53,369 nucleotides of DNA from DATDOO01 sp035293245 (GCA_035293245.1 DATDOO010000223.1:1-53369), one strand, 5' to 3'. Shown: positions 16,293-26,410, counted from the stretch's first letter. Program-made: numbers and translations. The notes: generated from the letters alone by a model not told the origin.

Positions 16293-17411
16293 ATGAACGA
16301 TCAAACGAGAATTCTGGTGCTGTTGACCGACGCTTACGGCGGACACGGCGGCATATCGCGCTTCAACCGCGATTTCCTCGGCGCCCTGAGCGCTCACGAA
16401 AACGTCCGCGAAATCCTGGTTTTTCCACGCCTGGTTCGGTCGGCGATCGAGGAGACGATCCTTTCCAACATCCGGTTCGTCGACCGGGGCGTCACCAGCA
16501 AAATGGGCTACGTGAAGACCGTCCTCGCGCACGTCATCGGGGATCGCAAGTTCGATCTGCTGGTGTGCGGGCACATCAACCTCCTGCCTCTCTGTTGGCT
16601 GCTGAGCCGATGGATCGGCTGCCCGCTCGCGCTCATCATTCACGGCATCGACGCCTGGGAACCGACCGGCAGCCGGCTGGTGGACCGTCTGGCCAAGCGA
16701 GTGGACGCCGTCGTTGCCGTGAGCAGGCTGTCTTTGCAGCGCTTCTGCGCGTGGTCGGGGACGAATCCGGACAAGGGGTTCATCCTTCCCAATACCGTCG
16801 ATCTGAGCCTGTTCACCCCCGGCCCCCAAAACCCCGAACTGCTGAATCGCTACGGGCTGGAAAACAAGACCGTGCTCATGACGCTGGGCCGCATGCCGTG
16901 CTCGGAACGTTACAAGGGCTACGACGAAATCATCGAATTGCTGCCCGCCTTGAGCGAGCGGATTCCCGACGTGGCGTATCTGCTGGCCGGAAACGGGGAC
17001 GACCGCCCGCGGCTGGAGCGCAAAGCTCAGGAACTGGGGGTGGGCAAACAGGTGGTTTTTGCCGGCATGATTCCGGAAAGCGAAAAGGTCGACCATTACC
17101 GGCTGGCCGACGCTTACGTCATGCCGAGCCGTGGCGAGGGCTTCGGCATCGTTCTCCTGGAGGCCATGGCTTGCGGCATCCCCGTCGTGGCCAGCAAGCT
17201 GGACGGCGGCAGGGAGGCGTTGCGCGACGGGTTGCTCGGAGAACTGGTGGACCCCCTGGATTCGGCAGACATCCTGCGCGGCGTGCTGCAGGCATTGAAG
17301 AAACCGCGCGGCGTTCCGGAAGGGCTTGAGTATTTTTCCATGGACGGGTTTCGGCAGCGGGTTCACGACATTGTGGACGGTCTGCTGGCGGGCAAGGCAA
17401 TTCACGGATGA
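16293..17411 (+). CDS. Glycosyltransferase family 4
   Basis: A 372-residue GT-B retaining glycosyltransferase. The acceptor half has the glycine-rich G-G-H-G-G-I-S-R-F-N loop near residues 14-23. The donor half shows T-L-G-R-M near 195 and the classic E-x7-E motif E-G-F-G-I-V-L-L-E near 288-296, followed by P-V-V-A-S. It extends the lipid-linked repeat unit on the cytoplasmic face. Its stop codon overlaps the flippase start (ATGA), so the two are translationally coupled. Acceptor and sugar are unknown. Confidence 0.88.
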   Translation: MNDQTRILVLLTDAYGGHGGISRFNRDFLGALSAHENVREILVFPRLVRSAIEETILSNIRFVDRGVTSKMGYVKTVLAHVIGDRKFDLLVCGHINLLPLCWLLSRWIGCPLALIIHGIDAWEPTGSRLVDRLAKRVDAVVAVSRLSLQRFCAWSGTNPDKGFILPNTVDLSLFTPGPQNPELLNRYGLENKTVLMTLGRMPCSERYKGYDEIIELLPALSERIPDVAYLLAGNGDDRPRLERKAQELGVGKQVVFAGMIPESEKVDHYRLADAYVMPSRGEGFGIVLLEAMACGIPVVASKLDGGREALRDGLLGELVDPLDSADILRGVLQALKKPRGVPEGLEYFSMDGFRQRVHDIVDGLLAGKAIHG

Positions 17412-18727
17412 AACGGATCGCAAGACACCGCCGGCTTTTTGCCGAAGGGTCCTGGGTGGCCTTCGGCCAAGTCGGCGCGGCCGTGGGCACACTCATCGGC
17501 ATCCGCCTGCTGACGGAATTCGCCCCACCGGACGTTTACGGGGAAATGACCCTGGTGATCGGGGTGGTGGCGCTGGGTCTCGGTGCGGTGTTTACCCCCG
17601 TCCTGCAGGCTGCATTGCGTTTCTATCCGGAGTACGCGGAGGGCAGGGTGCCACTGCTGCGGAAAATTCTCGGGTCCATTCTCTGGAAACGAAGCGGGGC
17701 AACCCTGCTGCTGCTTCTAGCCAGTTGGCCGTTTGTCCGGCAATTTCACCAAGTCACGCCGGAGATGGGCGTTCTGGTCTTTGCACTGCTCATTCTCGAT
17801 GGCCTTCGTTCGCTGGAAATGTCCCTGCTTAATGCAGCGCGCCGGCAAAGATCCTATGCGGTCGTATCGGTTTTGGAGGCCTGGGGAAGGCCTGTCGCGG
17901 CGATGGTTGCGCTGAGGGTTCTGGAGTCCGGTACCGAATCCATATTGATCGGCTACGCCCTGGTCACCAGCCTGATTTTGTTCTGCTTCTATCTGCTCGG
18001 CAAGCCGGAGGGAGCGGGACGTCCGCTCGACCTGTCCCGCTTGCCGAACGATCTCCGCCAGGAGGTTCGAAGCTATTCCTGGCCGCTGGTTCCGATGGCG
18101 ATGGTCGGCTGGGTGAGCGGCGTCGGCGACCGGTATCTCATCGGCGGCCTGCTGGGACTGCACGAAGCGGGTATCTATGCGGCCGTATACGGTTTGCTGA
18201 GTCGGCCATTTCTGATGGCGTCCGGTGTCATCGAGCTGACCTTGCGACCGATTTACAACCAGCGCGTTGCCAACGGCGCATATCGCGAAGCCAACGCCTT
18301 ATTGCGCCAGTGGCTTCTTGCGGTTGCCTCGGTTATGGGCGTTGGTTTGTTGGCGATCCTTCTGCTGGACGATTTCATCGTCAATATCCTTTTGGCGGAG
18401 GAATATCGGTCGAGTACCGCCTTGATGCCGTGGATCGCCTCCGGGTATTTCCTGCTTGCCTTGTCTCACGTATTTGAAAAAGTATGCTATGCGTTTGGAA
18501 ATACCGGGTACATCCTGTTTATTCAGTGCGCCGGGGCAGTGTTCGGAATAGGCATCGCCTATCTGGGAATCGTTTATTACGGCTTGTTGGGCGCTGCCAT
18601 GGCCGTTCCGGTCTATTTTGGGCTGCAAATGGCCCTGTCGGTATTCATGGCGCGAAAAAGCGATAGATCATCCCGAGTCCGCGGTTTTGCTGCGGCGGTA
18701 ATCGAACCGGGAGCGGGCGCCGCGTGA
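17408..18727 (+). CDS. Oligosaccharide flippase, Wzx-like
   Basis: A 439-residue integral membrane protein with about twelve hydrophobic segments and few charged loops, the pattern of the MOP/Wzx family (polysaccharide biosynthesis protein domain at the N-terminus, E-G-S-W-V-A-F-G-Q-V-G-A start). It would move the undecaprenyl-linked repeat unit across the inner membrane for polymerisation. It starts 4 nt inside the preceding glycosyltransferase gene and its own stop overlaps the next GTG start. A Wzy-like polymerase is encoded at 22.5 kb. Confidence 0.85.
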   Translation: MKRIARHRRLFAEGSWVAFGQVGAAVGTLIGIRLLTEFAPPDVYGEMTLVIGVVALGLGAVFTPVLQAALRFYPEYAEGRVPLLRKILGSILWKRSGATLLLLLASWPFVRQFHQVTPEMGVLVFALLILDGLRSLEMSLLNAARRQRSYAVVSVLEAWGRPVAAMVALRVLESGTESILIGYALVTSLILFCFYLLGKPEGAGRPLDLSRLPNDLRQEVRSYSWPLVPMAMVGWVSGVGDRYLIGGLLGLHEAGIYAAVYGLLSRPFLMASGVIELTLRPIYNQRVANGAYREANALLRQWLLAVASVMGVGLLAILLLDDFIVNILLAEEYRSSTALMPWIASGYFLLALSHVFEKVCYAFGNTGYILFIQCAGAVFGIGIAYLGIVYYGLLGAAMAVPVYFGLQMALSVFMARKSDRSSRVRGFAAAVIEPGAGAA

Positions 18728-19851
18728 AAATATTCCAGGTTATTCAGGGCGTCGATAATCTGTCGGCCGGACCTACTTATTCCGTGGGGTATCTCTCGCA
18801 CCATTTGGCTGAGAGGAAACACGAGACAAAAGTCTTGGCTCTTGGTACGCAGCCCGCCGTCTGGCCATACGCGTCTTCCCTGGACATATTCTCCGGCACG
18901 GCGTCGCGCTTGGGTTTCCCCCCCTGGAAGGCCGTTCGTTATGTCCGGCAGGAAATGGTCAGGGAACCTGCGATCCTGCACGGGCACGGGGTATGGCGTG
19001 CGGCCAACCTGTTTCCCCTCCTGGTGCCGGCAAAAGCCCCGGTCAAGATCGTGTGGAGCCCAAGGGGCATGTTCACCCCCTGGAGTTGGCGCCACCACGC
19101 CCTGGTCAAGAAGCCTTTCTGGTATGCATTGCAGAAACCGGCCCTGGGAAGGGTGGACTGCTTCCACGCGACGGCGGATTCCGAACTGGAAGACGTGCGC
19201 AGGCGTGGCTTCCGGCAGCCCGTCGCGGTCATCCCCAACGGGGTGGAAATCCCTGATCTGGCCGGAACCGGCAAGGTGGGCCAGCGGCTGGTTTTCCTCA
19301 GCCGCATTCACGAAAAGAAAGGGGTGCACCTTTTGATCCGGGCGTGGCGGACCCTTGCGGACCGGTATCCCGGGTGGGAGCTGGTCATCGCCGGATCAGT
19401 CGATTCCGCGTACGGCCAGGACATGGTGCGCCTGGCACAGGAGATCGGCGCGCCCCGACTGCGTTTTGCGGGCGAGGTGCTGGGCAGGGAGAAGACGGAA
19501 CTGCTGGCGGGCGCGCGGCTTTTCGTGTTGCCCACCTTCTCGGAGAACTTCGGCATCGCCATTGCCGAGGCACTGGCCCACGGCACCCCGGCAATCACCA
19601 CCGTGGAAACGCCGTGGACCGGCCTGGAAGCCCGTGGTTGCGGCTGGTGCATCCAAGCCGATTTGCCCGCATTGGAACGCACTCTTGCGCTGGCCATGAA
19701 CCGTTCGTCGGAAGAGTTGGAAGCCATGGGGATTTCCGGGCGTCGCTGGGTGGCGGAAGACTACGGATGGCAGAGGGTCGCCGGGATGATGGAGTCGGTT
19801 TACCGCTGGTTGCTTGGACAGGGCAGCAGGCCGTCTTGTGTTTTCGATTAA
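18724..19851 (+). CDS. Glycosyltransferase family 4
   Basis: A 375-residue GT-B enzyme starting with GTG inside the flippase stop (GTGA overlap). The acceptor half begins Q-G-V-D-N-L-S-A-G-P. The donor half has L-S-R-I-H-E-K-K-G-V near 194-203 and the acidic E-N-F-G-I-A-I-A-E-A near 276-285, both hallmarks of family 4. It should add one sugar to the lipid-linked unit on the cytoplasmic side. Donor and linkage are unknown. Confidence 0.87.
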   Translation: MKIFQVIQGVDNLSAGPTYSVGYLSHHLAERKHETKVLALGTQPAVWPYASSLDIFSGTASRLGFPPWKAVRYVRQEMVREPAILHGHGVWRAANLFPLLVPAKAPVKIVWSPRGMFTPWSWRHHALVKKPFWYALQKPALGRVDCFHATADSELEDVRRRGFRQPVAVIPNGVEIPDLAGTGKVGQRLVFLSRIHEKKGVHLLIRAWRTLADRYPGWELVIAGSVDSAYGQDMVRLAQEIGAPRLRFAGEVLGREKTELLAGARLFVLPTFSENFGIAIAEALAHGTPAITTVETPWTGLEARGCGWCIQADLPALERTLALAMNRSSEELEAMGISGRRWVAEDYGWQRVAGMMESVYRWLLGQGSRPSCVFD

Positions 19852-19866
19852 GGCGGGGAGCGCGTT

Positions 19867-22494
19867 TTGAAACAAATCGGAATCGGATTTCGCGCAGCCG
19901 GCCTGGCGATGGCGGTCCTGTTTGGTGCGCCTGCAGAGTCCGCTGGGGCCGCGGTGCTCTTCAGCCAGCCGGCGTACCAGAGTCCGGTCAGGGCCGATCC
20001 GGACGACCTTCTTTTACTGCCGGGCTACGGATTTTCGGAACGCGACGTGGTGGTCTACCAGGCCATTGCCGACACGAGCCGCGACCTGGTTCCTCCCGCG
20101 GAGGTGCCGAAGCGGTCGACGCCGGCGCTTGGCACGGCGGAGGTGGTCAGCCGCGCCAATATTCCCGACTCGCTGACCGTCAGGCTGCCGGAATTCCTGG
20201 AAAAAGGCCGGTCCTACGCCCTCTGGGTGGTGGACGGTAAAAATCGGTGGAGCAACGGCATCCGCATCAACGATGCGCGGCCTTTGTGGATCACCCCCTC
20301 CCGCGTTTACCGGACGGCGGCGCTGGGTTCCCTGCCGCGCCATCTGAAAGTGGTGGGGCGCAACCTTCGGGCTGCACCCGGCCAGATCACGCAAGTGAGG
20401 CTGTCCAGTCTTGCCGGGGACGACCCGGAAATAACGCTGCAAGCCTTCGATGACGGGAACGCGGATACCGCCGTGGAACAGTATGTGGCGAAGGTGGATT
20501 TGCCGGATTCGCTGGAAGCCGGGGAGTACGCTGTTCAGGTCAGCCGGGACGGGCAAAGCTGGATCGCGCTAGACGCCCAGAAACTGACCGTGCTCCCGGA
20601 CCCGTCACCCGGCAAGGTTTTTCCCGTGCGCGATTTCGGCTGCCTGCCGGACGATGCACAGGACGATACGCCCTGCATCCGGGATGCAATCCGGGCGGCG
20701 GCTCGGGACGGGGGAACGGTGGCGTTCGGACCGGGTGCATGGAGTCTGGCCGATGCCAGCAGCGCGGCGACCGCCGGCATCCTGGTGGTACCCGGCGTTT
20801 CCCTGCGCGGAGCGGGCGCGGAAGCTACCACCCTGATTCGCTCGGCAGGGTGGGGCGGGGAAAAGTCCACGGCACCCCGCCCCAGCTTTGTGTTGCTCGG
20901 TCAAAACCGGGTGGAAGGTCTGACCTTCAAGGACGAGCGTGTATACGGTTCCAAGGATTGGGGAAGCTCCGTGCTGCAGTTGGGCAGAATCTGGTACGCG
21001 GCACCAGCGAACGAACCGCGTGTCGTCCGCGACGTGACCATCTCCCGCAACGTGTTCGACAAACCCTTCCGCGCCATCGTGAGCGGCGGCCTGCCCGTGG
21101 AGCGCCTGGTCGTGTCCCACAACGTATTCGGAGCCTTCAACACGGCCCTGGATATCGATGGCGACGCCAACAACGTCGACGGCAAATTTCACCTGGACGA
21201 TTCCATCGTCGCCTTCAACACCTTCAAGCCGGGGAGTTACATGGACGTGGCCATACGCCAGGGGACCATCGCCAGCCAGATCGGCGCATCCCGCCGCCTG
21301 GATTTCAGCAACAACGTCGCCGATGGCGCCTCCAGCGAATATTTGTACAGGCCGCAACTGGGTGCTAAAGGCTGGCGGGCGGCGTTTTTCTGGCACTTGC
21401 GCAACAACCAGGAAATGCTGCTGGTTTCGGAAAACCAGGCAAGCTGCACGGGCGACAAGACAGGCGACGGCGAGGCGTTCGCCTTCGATAACAACCACAA
21501 CAGCTTCGGCTTCGACAGGGCGCAAACCGTGCTCTCGGCGACGCCGGACAGCGTCACGGTTAAGGGACCCCTCCAAATCAGGCAGGAAGGGAAAGCGGTT
21601 TCGCCGGGGTATTACGACGAACACTGGGTACAGGTTGCCGAAGGACCGGGTGTCGGCCAGGTGCGGCGCGTAGCGTCCTACACGGCTGAGGGCGGCAGGG
21701 TAAGGATCGCCGTCGCACCACCTTGGGACGTGATCCCGGAAGCTACCAGCCGCCTGGCTTTGGGGCGCGAATTCTGGCAGTTCTACGTGGTGGACAACGA
21801 GGTGGATCACCGCAAGCCGCCGTGCCTGAAGAGCAACCGGCAGGATAAGCCCACTACGCCCTATGGCGGGGGGCTGATCGGGCTGTGGGCTCAGGCCGCG
21901 GACTCCGCCATCGAAGGCAACCGGCAATACGACACCACCGGAATTACCCTGCACCCCGCCTATAGCGCGGTCGATCCGAAATGTCCGGCATGTACGTCCT
22001 GGACCTTTCTGCAGTATTTCCTGGAAATACGCGGCAACACCATCGAGCAGGAATACGACTGGGATTCGGACTGCAGTTGGTCGGGAATCATGACTTCCTA
22101 CGGGGCCTCGCCTTCGCCCGGTTCGCCTCCGCCGGCGATTTCGTACGGTGTCGCCATCGCCCGTAACGCCGTCGTAAAGGCCGACGGCTATGCTGGCGGA
22201 GCGATCTCGTTTGCGCCGACCTGGTGGGATGGGCCGGCACCGAACCGATGGCCGCTCCTGAACGGCACCGTGGTTTATCACAACACCATCGATGGCATGA
22301 CGGGAACTGCGCCTTCGAAGGCCTGTGCGTCGGTGCAAACCGGCCGCACCGGTATTCATGTCCACGCACCCACAACGGCCAATACCGTGTTTTTTGAAAA
22401 CGTCTGCGCCCACGGCGCTGCCAAGGGTGTGTGGGACAAAGGCGCCGGCACCGCTTTGCTGATGCCCTCGGAACGCGATTGCAGGGCCAATTGA
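19867..22494 (+). CDS. Secreted right-handed beta-helix protein (pectate-lyase-superfamily fold)
   Basis: An 875-residue secreted protein: signal peptide about 1-28 (A-E-S-A-G-A-A), an all-beta region of about 30-245, then a pectate-lyase-3-type start at about 250-300 (F-P-V-R-D-F-G, D-D-T-P-C-I-R-D-A-I, G-G-T-V-A-F-G-P-G) that leads into a long parallel beta-helix with repeated N-x-x-F/I turns to the C-terminus. Such folds cut, epimerise or bind polysaccharide, so it may trim or modify the polymer made here. I cannot assign catalytic residues. The start is TTG, 15 nt after the glycosyltransferase gene; the stop overlaps a possible TTG start of the next gene. Its size and two-part build are unusual for an exopolysaccharide operon. 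Confidence 0.72.
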   Translation: MKQIGIGFRAAGLAMAVLFGAPAESAGAAVLFSQPAYQSPVRADPDDLLLLPGYGFSERDVVVYQAIADTSRDLVPPAEVPKRSTPALGTAEVVSRANIPDSLTVRLPEFLEKGRSYALWVVDGKNRWSNGIRINDARPLWITPSRVYRTAALGSLPRHLKVVGRNLRAAPGQITQVRLSSLAGDDPEITLQAFDDGNADTAVEQYVAKVDLPDSLEAGEYAVQVSRDGQSWIALDAQKLTVLPDPSPGKVFPVRDFGCLPDDAQDDTPCIRDAIRAAARDGGTVAFGPGAWSLADASSAATAGILVVPGVSLRGAGAEATTLIRSAGWGGEKSTAPRPSFVLLGQNRVEGLTFKDERVYGSKDWGSSVLQLGRIWYAAPANEPRVVRDVTISRNVFDKPFRAIVSGGLPVERLVVSHNVFGAFNTALDIDGDANNVDGKFHLDDSIVAFNTFKPGSYMDVAIRQGTIASQIGASRRLDFSNNVADGASSEYLYRPQLGAKGWRAAFFWHLRNNQEMLLVSENQASCTGDKTGDGEAFAFDNNHNSFGFDRAQTVLSATPDSVTVKGPLQIRQEGKAVSPGYYDEHWVQVAEGPGVGQVRRVASYTAEGGRVRIAVAPPWDVIPEATSRLALGREFWQFYVVDNEVDHRKPPCLKSNRQDKPTTPYGGGLIGLWAQAADSAIEGNRQYDTTGITLHPAYSAVDPKCPACTSWTFLQYFLEIRGNTIEQEYDWDSDCSWSGIMTSYGASPSPGSPPPAISYGVAIARNAVVKADGYAGGAISFAPTWWDGPAPNRWPLLNGTVVYHNTIDGMTGTAPSKACASVQTGRTGIHVHAPTTANTVFFENVCAHGAAKGVWDKGAGTALLMPSERDCRAN

Positions 22495-22511
22495 GCAAAT
22501 TCGAACAAGTT

Positions 22512-24032
22512 ATGGCGGCTCCCTATACAACCTATCCCCTCGGCGCCAACGCGAGATGGCAGCGTCCCGCTCGGAAATCGGCCGCCAAATCTCCGCGCGC
22601 GGCCATGTTTCTCATCGGCAATCTGCTGTTTGTGATTGTCCTGGCGGTTATCGACGTCGCATCGGGCAGGAACGGGCATGATCCCTTTCTCTACCTGATG
22701 GTCCTGTTTGCCATTTGCACCCTGCCGCTCCTGTTCGTGAGGGAAACCCACGGACGTTTCAGCCTGCTGGTCGTGTCATGCCCGATCCTGTTCGTTTTTT
22801 ATGGGGTGAACGACGTACTGACCTACTTCATGGATATCGAGAGCTACTGGCGCGCACCGGACGACGGCCTGTTCACCGGCGGAGAAGTTGCGGTGCTCCT
22901 GGGCCTGTCGCTGTGGATGGCGGGCTACGTGCTCGCGGCGAATGCCTCGCACAAGACACAGGCCAGATATCTGGTGCGCGACTGGAAAACACGCAGCCTG
23001 GTGTGGGTGGGACTGGTCTGCATTGCGCTGGGCATATGGGCTACGTGGGGATTCCAGTTGTCTTCGCCGGAGAGCCGGAACAGCCAAATGGGCCGAACCG
23101 TGATGCCCCTGATCGTGCTGGGACGCATGCTGGAGCCGGTGGGGGTCGTGTTGCTGTCCTATGCCTATCTGAAGACCCAGAGCCGGACGCTGCTGATGCT
23201 GGTCCTTGGCGTGGCGGCCATGAAGCTGCCCTTGGGGATCATCCTGAATTCGAAGGAAATCGGTATTTCCTTCCTGGCCATTTTTATGGTGACCAAATGG
23301 CTGTACGACGGAGCGGTTCCCAGGCGCTGGCTGGCCATCGCTGCCATGGTGGTCGTGTTTTATTTCCCGCTGGCCTATGCCTACAGGGCAACCATCGGCG
23401 CGCGCCATCTGGACGTTGCCCATTCCATGCACAATTTACCGAGCCTCATGGACAAGGCGCTCAGCCTGAATGAGAAATCTGCCGGCGTTAGTTCCGGGAT
23501 GCGTTCCTTCGCGGCGCGTGTGGATCTCAAGAGCCTTATGGAGCTGATCGTGGCGCGCACGGGTAAAGGCGTGCCGTTCCAGGAAGGACATACCTTCGCC
23601 GAGCTTCCCTACGTGTTCATTCCGCGCTTCATTGCAGACAAGCCGTCCGTTTCAGCCGGGCAATTGTTCAACCGTGAGTTTCACATATCCGCCGATCCGA
23701 ATACGTACATATCCACATCCTTCCTGGGCGAGCTGTACTGGAACTTTTCATGGTTCGGCATGGCGTCGGGGATGTTCGCCGTAGGTTTGACGTGGGGCCT
23801 GATTGGTGGAAAGGCGAACATGGCGCAAAGAAAATCGGTCACCCGACTGTTGATTCTGGTAAGCGCCATTTACCTTTTTGCAATCCGGTTCGAGACGGGG
23901 ATAGCGCAGCAATACATCGTGTTTATTCGTTCGGTTGCGATGATTTTTCTGCTGCACCTGGTATTTCGAACGCGCTCGGGAGAACAGCCAAGTATTCGCT
24001 CCTCGGTTTCGCGTGTGCGGGCATTTATATAA
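22512..24032 (+). CDS. Membrane protein, probable Wzy-type polysaccharide polymerase
   Basis: About 506 residues with ten to twelve hydrophobic segments and a larger periplasmic loop (near 320-410, containing many charged residues). Wzy polymerases are recognised by this topology and by position rather than by sequence, and no other polymerase candidate is present, so the call is inferred. The protein has an oligosaccharide-repeat-unit polymerase look (G-E-V-A-V-L-L-G-L-S-L-W in the first third). ATG 22512 is my choice; a TTG at 22491 overlapping the previous stop (TTGA) is an alternative giving seven more residues. Confidence 0.62.
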   Translation: MAAPYTTYPLGANARWQRPARKSAAKSPRAAMFLIGNLLFVIVLAVIDVASGRNGHDPFLYLMVLFAICTLPLLFVRETHGRFSLLVVSCPILFVFYGVNDVLTYFMDIESYWRAPDDGLFTGGEVAVLLGLSLWMAGYVLAANASHKTQARYLVRDWKTRSLVWVGLVCIALGIWATWGFQLSSPESRNSQMGRTVMPLIVLGRMLEPVGVVLLSYAYLKTQSRTLLMLVLGVAAMKLPLGIILNSKEIGISFLAIFMVTKWLYDGAVPRRWLAIAAMVVVFYFPLAYAYRATIGARHLDVAHSMHNLPSLMDKALSLNEKSAGVSSGMRSFAARVDLKSLMELIVARTGKGVPFQEGHTFAELPYVFIPRFIADKPSVSAGQLFNREFHISADPNTYISTSFLGELYWNFSWFGMASGMFAVGLTWGLIGGKANMAQRKSVTRLLILVSAIYLFAIRFETGIAQQYIVFIRSVAMIFLLHLVFRTRSGEQPSIRSSVSRVRAFI

Positions 24033-24137
24033 TATTATCTTTCTAAGTGCCGAAAGGGAACCGGATATGTGGTATCGGTGTGTCGGATGAGTAGCAAAAA
24101 TGTTCGTGGTCGCAACCTAAAATATAAAGCCGGTTGT

Positions 24138-25346
24138 ATGGAAAAGAGCAGATTAGCCATTATTGTTTCTCACCCCATTCAACATTTTGTGCATTTGTAT
24201 CGTGCGTTGGCGGCAGTGCCTTCAATCGAGTTGAGAGTGTTTTTCTGCAGTAACCGTGGGGTGAAAAAATACTTTGATCGGAACATGGGTGTGGAAATTC
24301 GCTGGGAATCCGATTTGCTGGGGGGGTATGAGTCGGAATTCCTTCCGGAGGCAAATGACATTTCCGACGTTGGGTTTTGGTTCATTAATAACCCCAGCAT
24401 TACCGAAAAGCTTGATTCTTTCCGTCCGGACGTGGTTCAGATTCACGGCTACGCCCAGATGACGTTGCTCAGGGCTTGGCTATGGTGCTTCCTGCATGGA
24501 GTTCCTGTCCTGCTATGGTCGGACAGTTCGCTTTTGTTTCGCCGCGGGGCTGCCAAGCACGCAATTAAAAAAATCGTGCTTGGTCTTTTCCTGAAGCGGG
24601 TTGGCGCGGTTCTTTCGACCGGCGACAACAACGCTAATTACTACAGGTACTTCGGGGTTCCGGAGGACAAGATATTCAGGTGTCCTTTTACGGTGGACGA
24701 GGAAGGCCTGGATAGGGCACGCATGGCGCGCGCAGATATCACGAAAACGATGCGCGCACAGTTGGGGATACCGCATTCGGCGTTTGTTTTTCTGTTTGTA
24801 GGCAAACTGATGCCGCTGAAGAGGCCGCGCGACATATTGGAGGCGTTGCTTCTCATGCGCGAGCAAAGACGTTTGGGTGTTGATACCCGCGTTGTATTTG
24901 CTGGCGACGGTGTGTTGCGGGGCGAATTGGAGAGCTTTGCGTCGGAGCATCAACTGCCGACGGTGTTCGCGGGATTCGTCAATCTGGAAAGACTTCCCAA
25001 AGTTTATGCAATGGCAGATGCATTGGTGTTTCCATCGGATCGGGAGGCCTACGGTTTGTCGGCGCGGGAGGCGATATGCGTCGGCCTGCCGCTCATCGTC
25101 AGCGACCAGATCGGCTGCGTCGGCAAGACCGACGCCGCCAGGCCGAACGAGAATGCCCTGGTCTATCCCGCGGGGAACGTTGCCGCCCTGGCCGACGCAA
25201 TGGCGCAAGTGCGTGACAACCCATCCCTGGCCGCAAGTTTTTCGGATGCATCGATCCGTATTGCCGGCGAAATGCACGTTGAAGCGAGCGTCAGGGGTTT
25301 TCTGGCCGCCGTCTCCGCGGTGACCGGGCGAGGGCGCCCCCGATGA
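24138..25346 (+). CDS. Glycosyltransferase family 4
   Basis: A 402-residue GT-B enzyme. It starts I-V-S-H-P-I-Q-H-F, a common opening of family 4 enzymes in exopolysaccharide loci; the donor half has F-V-G-K-L near 219 and S-D-R-E-A-Y-G-L-S-A-R-E-A near 316-328, where the motif is E-A-Y-G. ATG 24138 puts that opening at the N-terminus; longer in-frame starts at 24069 and 24087 add a basic stretch not seen in relatives. This gene begins a run of visibly more A+T-rich genes. It overlaps the next gene by 4 nt. Confidence 0.82.
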   Translation: MEKSRLAIIVSHPIQHFVHLYRALAAVPSIELRVFFCSNRGVKKYFDRNMGVEIRWESDLLGGYESEFLPEANDISDVGFWFINNPSITEKLDSFRPDVVQIHGYAQMTLLRAWLWCFLHGVPVLLWSDSSLLFRRGAAKHAIKKIVLGLFLKRVGAVLSTGDNNANYYRYFGVPEDKIFRCPFTVDEEGLDRARMARADITKTMRAQLGIPHSAFVFLFVGKLMPLKRPRDILEALLLMREQRRLGVDTRVVFAGDGVLRGELESFASEHQLPTVFAGFVNLERLPKVYAMADALVFPSDREAYGLSAREAICVGLPLIVSDQIGCVGKTDAARPNENALVYPAGNVAALADAMAQVRDNPSLAASFSDASIRIAGEMHVEASVRGFLAAVSAVTGRGRPR

Positions 25347-26380
25347 GCGGCAGGAAAATTGTTTTCGGCTCCGAGATGGTTTCCGGATCCACGGAACACG
25401 GCATTGCGGACGGCTTTCGAAAGCTTGGGTGGGATGTGCACCTATGCAATCCGCACCGCTTCCTGCTCCAGGGACAATCCGCTTTTGGGAAAGCGTGTGC
25501 CGCTATGCAACTCCCGGTGGCTGTCCGCAGGTATAACCGGGAGTTGGCCGCATTGGCCGCGCGCCTCAAGCCGGAAGTAATGTTCACTGTCAAAGGCAAC
25601 TACATTTCTCGGGAAACCCTGGATGCTGTCCGCAAGCAGGGCGTGTGTACGGTCAATTATTACCCGGATTTCCGGTTTGGCTATAAGTCCGTAAATCGGG
25701 AGTCGTTTAAAGGCTATTCGCTATTCGTGACCACAAAATCGTTTCAGGTTCCCTGCCTCGCGGAGGAATTGGGCCAGGACAGGGTCAGGTTTCTTCATCA
25801 CGGCTACGTAAGCGCTGTTCATTACCCACCCTCCAGCCCGCATCGTGATGAAAATATTGACATTCTTTATGTGGGCAACCATAGCCAGGAAAAGGAACGC
25901 TGGCTGACTCAGGTTAGCGACCGGTTTCCAGATCTTTTGATGAGGATATACGGAAATCGCTGGAAGGAATGTGTAAAACAGGGTTCCTTGATGCAGCGAA
26001 TCGCCGGGTATGCGATTACCGGCGCGGATTATGCCGGCGCCGTGTTTAATGCAAAGATAAATCTGGCCGTACATATGGGGTGCGCGGATGTGACAAATTG
26101 GGAGGATTTGGTGTCGACCCGGACGTTTGAAATTCCTGCCTGCAAGGGGTTCATGTTGCATATTGACAACCCCGAGGTTAGGGAGCTGTTTTCCGTCGGC
26201 TCCGAGATCGACGTGTTTCGCGACCTGGACGAACTATGCGACAGGATCGAGTTTTATCTCCCGAAAGTCGATCTCCGTCGGGAGATGGCAGAAAAGGCGT
26301 ACCGCCGCTGTGTACCCGCTTACAGCTACGATGAGCGTGCCCGTGCACTTGCGGAGTGGATAACGGAACATCGTCCCTAA
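25343..26380 (+). CDS. Glycosyltransferase, CgeB/DUF3880-type
   Basis: A 345-residue protein of GT-B build. The C-terminal third has I-L-Y-V-G-N near 174 and the R-T-F-E-I-P-A-C-K-G-F motif near 255-265, characteristic of CgeB-like glycosyltransferases used in spore-coat and O-antigen decoration. It starts at the ATGA overlap with the preceding gene, so they form one unit. Sugar and acceptor are unknown. Confidence 0.8.
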   Translation: MSGRKIVFGSEMVSGSTEHGIADGFRKLGWDVHLCNPHRFLLQGQSAFGKACAAMQLPVAVRRYNRELAALAARLKPEVMFTVKGNYISRETLDAVRKQGVCTVNYYPDFRFGYKSVNRESFKGYSLFVTTKSFQVPCLAEELGQDRVRFLHHGYVSAVHYPPSSPHRDENIDILYVGNHSQEKERWLTQVSDRFPDLLMRIYGNRWKECVKQGSLMQRIAGYAITGADYAGAVFNAKINLAVHMGCADVTNWEDLVSTRTFEIPACKGFMLHIDNPEVRELFSVGSEIDVFRDLDELCDRIEFYLPKVDLRREMAEKAYRRCVPAYSYDERARALAEWITEHRP

Positions 26381-26410
26381 CGAATCGGCGAGATATTCCA
26401 GGGTTAGCCA

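Noticed and set aside
24006..24034. Sigma-70 promoter at the start of the A+T-rich block (TATAAT at 24029)
   Set aside because: The -10 match is good but no acceptable -35 lies at the right distance, and A+T-rich DNA gives such matches by chance.
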